The notes beneath the pieces are model-generated. The model had not been told where the DNA came from, did no database searches, and worked only from the letters and a program-made list of their open reading frames with translations. Of a stretch of 64,000 nt of DNA, positions 59,325 through 64,000 are shown in pieces. The translations under genes and the position numbers were made by a program. Position 1 is the stretch's first letter; each line of letters begins with the position of its first letter. Source of the stretch: Ulota crispa (lineage: Eukaryota; Streptophyta; Bryopsida; Orthotrichales; Orthotrichaceae); contig OY987249.1 in the NCBI GenBank assembly GCA_963920765.1, forward strand, positions 19,006,483 to 19,070,482, in the 5' to 3' direction.

Positions 59325-59765
59325 CATCTTTTGGTTTTGTTTTTCGTCTAAAATATTGAAAATTGAGTAAATTAGTGGACTTCAAAGTTTATTTTAGAGT
59401 AGAGAATCCATAACAAACCGCAAACAAAATCTCCTCATAACTTTCATCTCATTGATAAAAATGGAATGATTCAAAGCTCCCCAAGTATATATAAATATAA
59501 AGAACCAATTTCAAAAAAAAAAGTTTAAAAAGTTTAATTTTTAAAGAAGTTTTTTGGCTATCCGCTAGGCAAAGAAAACTACATATCATGCAATAACTTT
59601 TAAACTATGGAGTCAAAATTTCTGAAAATTGTTGGGCCTTAAAGCTACCCCTTGGACATATGCTGCATGAAAATTTCAAAGAAAAAAAAATGAAAACCCC
59701 ATTGGTAGTGAGCTGCCCAAAATTGCTATGTTGCCAAAAAGGGTGTTCAGTGTATTAGGGGTTAA

Positions 59766-60076
59766 GTGTAGATATGGTGGCGACAACTCACATATCCTAT
59801 AATCCTTTAGGGCCTCCTTTCATGTGAGGCGGTGGTCAGTGAAGCTCACTTTAACTCATTGATAATTGATTAGATGAAAATCCCAATTTTTTGAAATTCC
59901 ATCCAACCAATTATTTGTGAGTTCTATTGCCCCCCCACAAATTTAACAAATAAAAAATTAAAAGTTAAGAAATAACTCAATTACTCTAAACACAAGAGTT
60001 TTCAATCCATATCAAATTATTAATCAAAATACCATGCATGTGTAGATACAAAGATTTGTGTGAGTATCTGTTGTAA
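59766..60076. other. Spacer with remnant of a GGGCCTCC Tourist-like MITE
   Basis: tttagggcctcctttcatgt at 59804-59823 matches the left end of the element at 32354. The right end is not found. The inner part still shows weak pairing. Confidence 0.5.
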
Positions 60077-61007
60077 ATAATCCCTAAAATTCTTTGACTA
60101 TGTTTCACCAAAAAAACACTTAGAATGAGTTGTTTTGATAGCAAAGGCAAAAAAAAAATGGAAAATGATATTTTGGTGCAATTTATTGTAGGATCTAGTA
60201 GTTGAAAATTAAGTAGGCTTTGGTAGAAAAATGAAAGATTTTTGCCTTGCAAATTTTGAAATTATAGGGCCTAAAGTGAGAAATGTATTTTTTTGGGGCA
60301 TTCAAATTTTGAGCGGCTCTAATATGGGGAGGCTTTTGCACAAGCTATGATTAGTTTTTTGCTTAAACTCCCTTTGATTGATGCTTGTGATAGAGCTGGC
60401 CATATGCCCAAAAAAATTCATAACATTTTGAATGAGGGATACATACTAAAAATTAGAAAAGGAAACTAGCTTCAAGAAAATCCTCATATGAGGTTGCTTC
60501 TTCAATAGTTTTAGCTTCCACATACAATAATCTTTTTGAAATGCAAATGATGGAGTTTTAAATTTTATCTAGCTTTTGAGGAAGGAAAAAAGAGAGAAGG
60601 AAATTAGCCCAAAATTGTAGCTTGATGAACTTGGTCATCATAGGGCCACTTCTAGCAAAGGTGAAATAAAGGGCAATAAGCCAAACAGTTGCTTTCATGG
60701 AATGAGGTTGGATCAAGGTTTGACATAGAAATATTTTTGCCCCTCAACCTTTAGACAAGATCCCAATTTTTTTGTTGCAATGTAAATAAATGTGTCCATG
60801 TTGGCCTATGAGCAAAAAAAAGTATACATTCCATCATAACTTTTTTTTCTACAAATTGAATTGGTTTGAAAATAGTTGCATTGGAAAGCTATTTCTTGAG
60901 CACAAATTCTCTATTTTTTTGTGAAAATGCATTTATTATTCTATGAGCACTAGCTTGCCTAGAATTGCTAGGTTACCAATAAATGATGTTTGGTCCTTTA
61001 GGGTTTT
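60077..61007. mobile_element. TTAA-bounded MITE, copy 21, mutated TTAA
   Basis: It runs from ATAA-TCCCTAAAATTC to TTTGGTCCTTTAGGG-TTTTA, 931 bp. It is collinear with 43065-43970. An AT dinucleotide run follows at 61012-61043. Confidence 0.6.
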
Positions 61008-61011
61008 ATTT

Positions 61012-61043
<32 letters not shown>

Positions 61044-61892
61044 GACCCACACTTTGCACAAGTTGAACATGTATGATAATGCTACATTCCATTTAATAAA
61101 ATAAAATCAATTGGTTTAAAACCTGATATTGATGTACTTTACAAAAAATCAATATTCCACAATTGATCTACAATTGAACCTTGATGCGTTGTTAGTTTAA
61201 TCTTTCTTGGAAACCAAAAATAGTAATTACCCTTCATCACAATTCTACTCTTTAATACTTGCTAGGAGGGGCTTGGCATTTTGTTAGTTTTCTAACACAT
61301 GGTTGGAGGGCATTTGGCATTCTATATTTGGGACGTCTTTTATTGCTTACACTTCCACCTAAAGAGTTCTAGAAAGTTCTCAAAAAGAGTATAGAGTCAA
61401 AGTCCTCCCACTATATATATAGACATAACCAATTACACCTTAATTTGATTTTAAACAAAATAAAGCCAATCCTCATAAAACACATTCCTACCTTGTCAAA
61501 AAAAGATAACAAGAATAACAAGCATTACAATTCTTATTTAATACATGAATTAGAAAAATGCAAAAACTTAAAAATGAAACCCAAAGTGTTCAAAATCACA
61601 TTTATATTTTATAATGCACATGAACATTCCTTCATGTTTGCAAATTTTAAGATACTTATATATTTAGAATCAACTCTACTAAATTCATTCATTGGGTTTT
61701 AATTTAAATGACAAGCTTAACATTCAGAAAGAAAATGTGTGAATCCTTCATAAAGTGTTTTTGAGGTAGCTTTGAAAACTTGGAGCAAATGTAGATAGCC
61801 ACGATTATTAGTGGGCAAGCATAAATGTTAGGAAATGCACGTCTAACCTCATTTATGTAAGTTTAAGCTTAAATGTTACACAAGGCAAGCAC
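61008..61892. other. Spacer beginning with a (TA)n microsatellite, no gene
   Basis: The run atatat... extends about 30 bp to 61043. The remainder is AT-rich without recognised features. Confidence 0.5.
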
Positions 61893-62649
61893 TTAACCCC
61901 AAAACGACCTGGAAATTTCTGAGCTTCTAGGAATTTGCTCTAATTTGAACAAAAAGCTAATATTTTGATAAGTTGTATCAATTATTTTTGAACTATAACC
62001 ATACAAAATCAAACTAAACATGTTAGAGATCACATTAGAAAAGAAAACACAACAATATCTCTTAAGGATTGATATATTATAATGTTTAAACATGAAGGTG
62101 GTAAAACTGTGAAAGTGATTTGAAGTCTTTCAATTTTCTTTTTCACTATGGGGAAACTATGGTTGAATTGACAAAAAAATGTGACCTAAACTACAGTTAT
62201 TTTAAATTAAGTCACATTTTTTTTTGTGTCAATTTGACCATGATTTCCCCGTACTGTTCACATGTCAAATTTAAAAATTTGGTCACTAAAAAAATATGAG
62301 GTTGAAGGGCCTAACATGCGTAACCCCAATCAAATTATGACTTCTCAAAATCTACTTAATAATTTTTTTAAATGATTTTTTCTCAAAGATCTAGTGTATT
62401 TGAGGCTCATTCCCAAGAGCCCTTAACACTACATAAAGTCAAGATTGAAATGGACACCTGTGCACGAAATCTTGAATAGAAAAATTGTAACCAATCATTT
62501 GCAAAATCAGATTGTTGAAGCTAAAACTAAGCTTCAAAAATAATTGTTCAAAAAAATAAACTACTAAAAATTGTAATTTGGTAAAGTTTTATTTAACTTC
62601 AAAAATTGGTTGAGGACACATTCTGTGCTCAGGGTCCTTTTGGGGTTAA
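61893..62649. mobile_element. TTAA-bounded MITE, copy 22, with a small nested MITE
   Basis: It runs from TTAA-CCCCAAAACGACCTGG to CAGGGTCCTTTTGGGG-TTAA, 757 bp. It is collinear with 54883-55771 except for the insert at 62147-62253. Confidence 0.75.
62147..62253. mobile_element. Small nested MITE, TA-flanked, ATGGGGAAA-type ends
   Basis: TA-TGGGGAAACTATGGTTGAATTG pairs with CAATTTGACCATGATTTCCCCG-TA, about 107 bp and nearly all palindrome. It is absent from the collinear position of copy 19. Confidence 0.7.
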
Positions 62650-63296
62650 AGAAGGCTCATGCTGGTGCACCTTGCATTCACAGTCAAGGGAGGTTTTAAG
62701 AAAAACTTGGTACATTTTCTACTCTTCATTGGTTCATTAGGTTTTTTTTATAATAAAATTGGTCATAGCCTAGTCATGTATATTTTGGTCGGCCAATAAT
62801 CATTGATTTTGATTTACACTTGGTTAATTTCCTAAGCTTAGAAAATTGGTTCAGTTAAAATTCAGATTTCAATGTATTATATTGGATATCTTCCTTCTAA
62901 CAAATGCTGCAAAAAGATTCATCCTTTGCTTACCATGTGCATGGCATAGCAATATAAGACAATAATCAAGGCAACAACAACCAAATAATGTAGTTAAGGT
63001 ACCCTAAGCCCCATCCAATGTAAATTTCTTTATACTTCAAATTTTTTTTATTTTTGACTTTTGTTGCTTTAATATCCTTGGGTGGATTTGAACTAGGTTA
63101 AGTCCCACCATATTGGGACCAAAGATTTGTTCTTCAAAAAATGTTTAGACTATAAATTGGAAGTCCACACATTTTTTGGAATCTAGTTAGTGCATGAGTT
63201 AGGAGCCAAAATTGGGGCTTTTGAAGTTAGGGTTTATACTTGAGCATCATGTGTCCTTTAAGGATTGGTGCACCTTATGCACCTCTTATCCCATAT
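62650..63296. other. Left part of a large repeat reaching the window end, no gene
   Basis: The text from about 62690 is the reverse complement of parts of 58600-58927, interrupted by unmatched sequence (about 63000-63240). It probably belongs to one element spanning the minisatellite and continuing past 64000. Confidence 0.5.
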
Positions 63297-63705
63297 ACAT
63301 CCACTCACCCTCTCACTTACTTGCCCACTCACCCACTCACCCTCTCACTTACTTGCCCACTCACCCACTCACCCTCTCACTTACTTGCCCACTCACCCAC
63401 TCACCCACTCACCCACTCACCCACTCACCCACTCACCCACTCACCCTCTCACCCACTTACCCACGCACCCACTTACTCACCCACTAACCCACTTACTTAC
63501 TCACCCACTAACCCACTCACCCACTTACTTACTCACCCACTAACCCACTCACCCACTTACTTACTCACCCACTCACCCACTTACTTACTCACCCACTCAC
63601 CCACTTACTTACTCACCCACTCACCCACTCACCCACTCACCCAATCACCCACTTACTTACTCACCCACTTACTTACTCACCCACTTATACACTCACCTAC
63701 CTAAC
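63297..63705. repeat. Minisatellite, 8-bp CTCACCCA-type unit, about 410 bp
   Basis: The unit ctcaccca and variants (cttacttg, cttactta) repeat about 50 times. The left part has a 32-bp higher-order period, the later part often 24 bp, all multiples of eight. All three plus-strand frames are open over much of it because 8-bp units cycle the frames; the Thr/His/Pro/Leu/Ser 'protein' is an artefact. Confidence 0.85.
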
Positions 63706-64000
63706 CACCTCACCCTTGTTTCTTGCTTTTTTGATTTTTTGAATTTTAGCACGGTGTAATTGCTTGTGAAAATGAGATAAATTTTGGATTTGGCAAAATT
63801 TTGATAGACTCTACCCTCATCTTGATATTTGGGAAGTAAGGATGTTTTTTCCCAAGTTCAAAAAATATGTAATTTTCATTTAGAAGGTTGGAAAATTTCC
63901 TTATCATGGAATACTTCATAGGTTGATTTCCCTTAACTTCAAAATTCAATTTGGCTCATCTCCTCATCTACAAGTGCAAGCTTGGCTAAACTTCTTGAAG
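63706..64000. other. Right part of the minisatellite-bearing repeat
   Basis: It is the reverse complement of about 58245-58440 (ccttatcatggaa... and catctcctcatctac... blocks without the rest). It continues beyond the window. Confidence 0.55.

Larger units (their letters stand above)
57583..59765. mobile_element. TTAA-bounded MITE, copy 20, carrying nested insertions
   Basis: The left end is TTAA-CCTTTAAAGTACTAAACTC and the right end GTTCAGTGTATTAGGGG-TTAA. Apart from the 1.2-kb insert at 58087-59324 it is collinear with 41758-42703, so the element itself is about 945 bp. Confidence 0.8.

Noticed and set aside
61012..61043. Possible TATA-rich promoter
   Set aside because: It is a (TA)n microsatellite with no gene downstream.
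63212..63704. Open frames of 90-154 codons rich in Thr, His, Pro, Leu, Ser
   Set aside because: They are the translation of an 8-bp tandem array, open in several frames at once; not a gene.
63297..63705. CRISPR-like regular array
   Set aside because: Units are contiguous 8-mers without spacers, in a eukaryotic genome.

Overview
The window reads as nuclear DNA of a plant-lineage (streptophyte) genome. It holds two intron-rich genes whose proteins match plant families, plant-type (TTTAGGG) telomere-like repeats inside introns, and a very AT-rich intergenic space packed with small inverted-repeat elements. Only two genes in 64 kb suggests a large genome. A non-seed plant or streptophyte alga seems likeliest, but nothing here fixes the species.

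Gene 1 lies on the minus strand (CDS 143-6772, 18 exons by my reading). It encodes a complete HAD-superfamily 5'-nucleotidase-domain protein of about 637 residues with an N-terminal organelle-targeting-like segment and all four HAD motifs. Gene 2 lies on the plus strand (CDS 25459-30341, 11 exons). Its reading frame stays open across every junction and gives an 876-residue protein. It joins a universal-stress-protein (USP)-like domain, of the kind found at the N terminus of plant receptor-like cytoplasmic kinases, to a 3-dehydroquinate synthase II (archaeal AroB'-type) domain. A long Ser-Pro/Asn-rich linker joins the two, and there is no kinase domain. I do not know this domain combination, and it is the most interesting gene-level observation.

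The rest (about 6.9-24.3 kb and 30.3-64 kb) is repeat DNA. The dominant component is a set of 22 non-autonomous elements of 0.4-1 kb. They are bounded by TTAA and share CCCCTNAA-type terminal inverted repeats, while their interiors fall into several mosaic subfamilies. They cover about 17.8 kb, over a quarter of the window, and look like piggyBac-type MITEs. Other families are TA-flanked elements with AGGTAGG ends, Tourist-like elements with GAGCATC or GGGCCTCC ends and TTA/TAA flanks, a GGGAAA-ended family, and three long fold-back elements with arms of about 350-430 bp. Nested copies let me infer empty target sites directly (34.4-35.5 kb, 57.6-59.8 kb, 11.7 kb). A decayed Ty1/copia fragment is near 42.7-43.0 kb, and an 8-bp-unit minisatellite fills 63.3-63.7 kb.

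No transposase, rRNA, tRNA or CRISPR array was recognised. The two genes show no evident functional link. Each sits in a locally GC-richer island free of TTAA elements.
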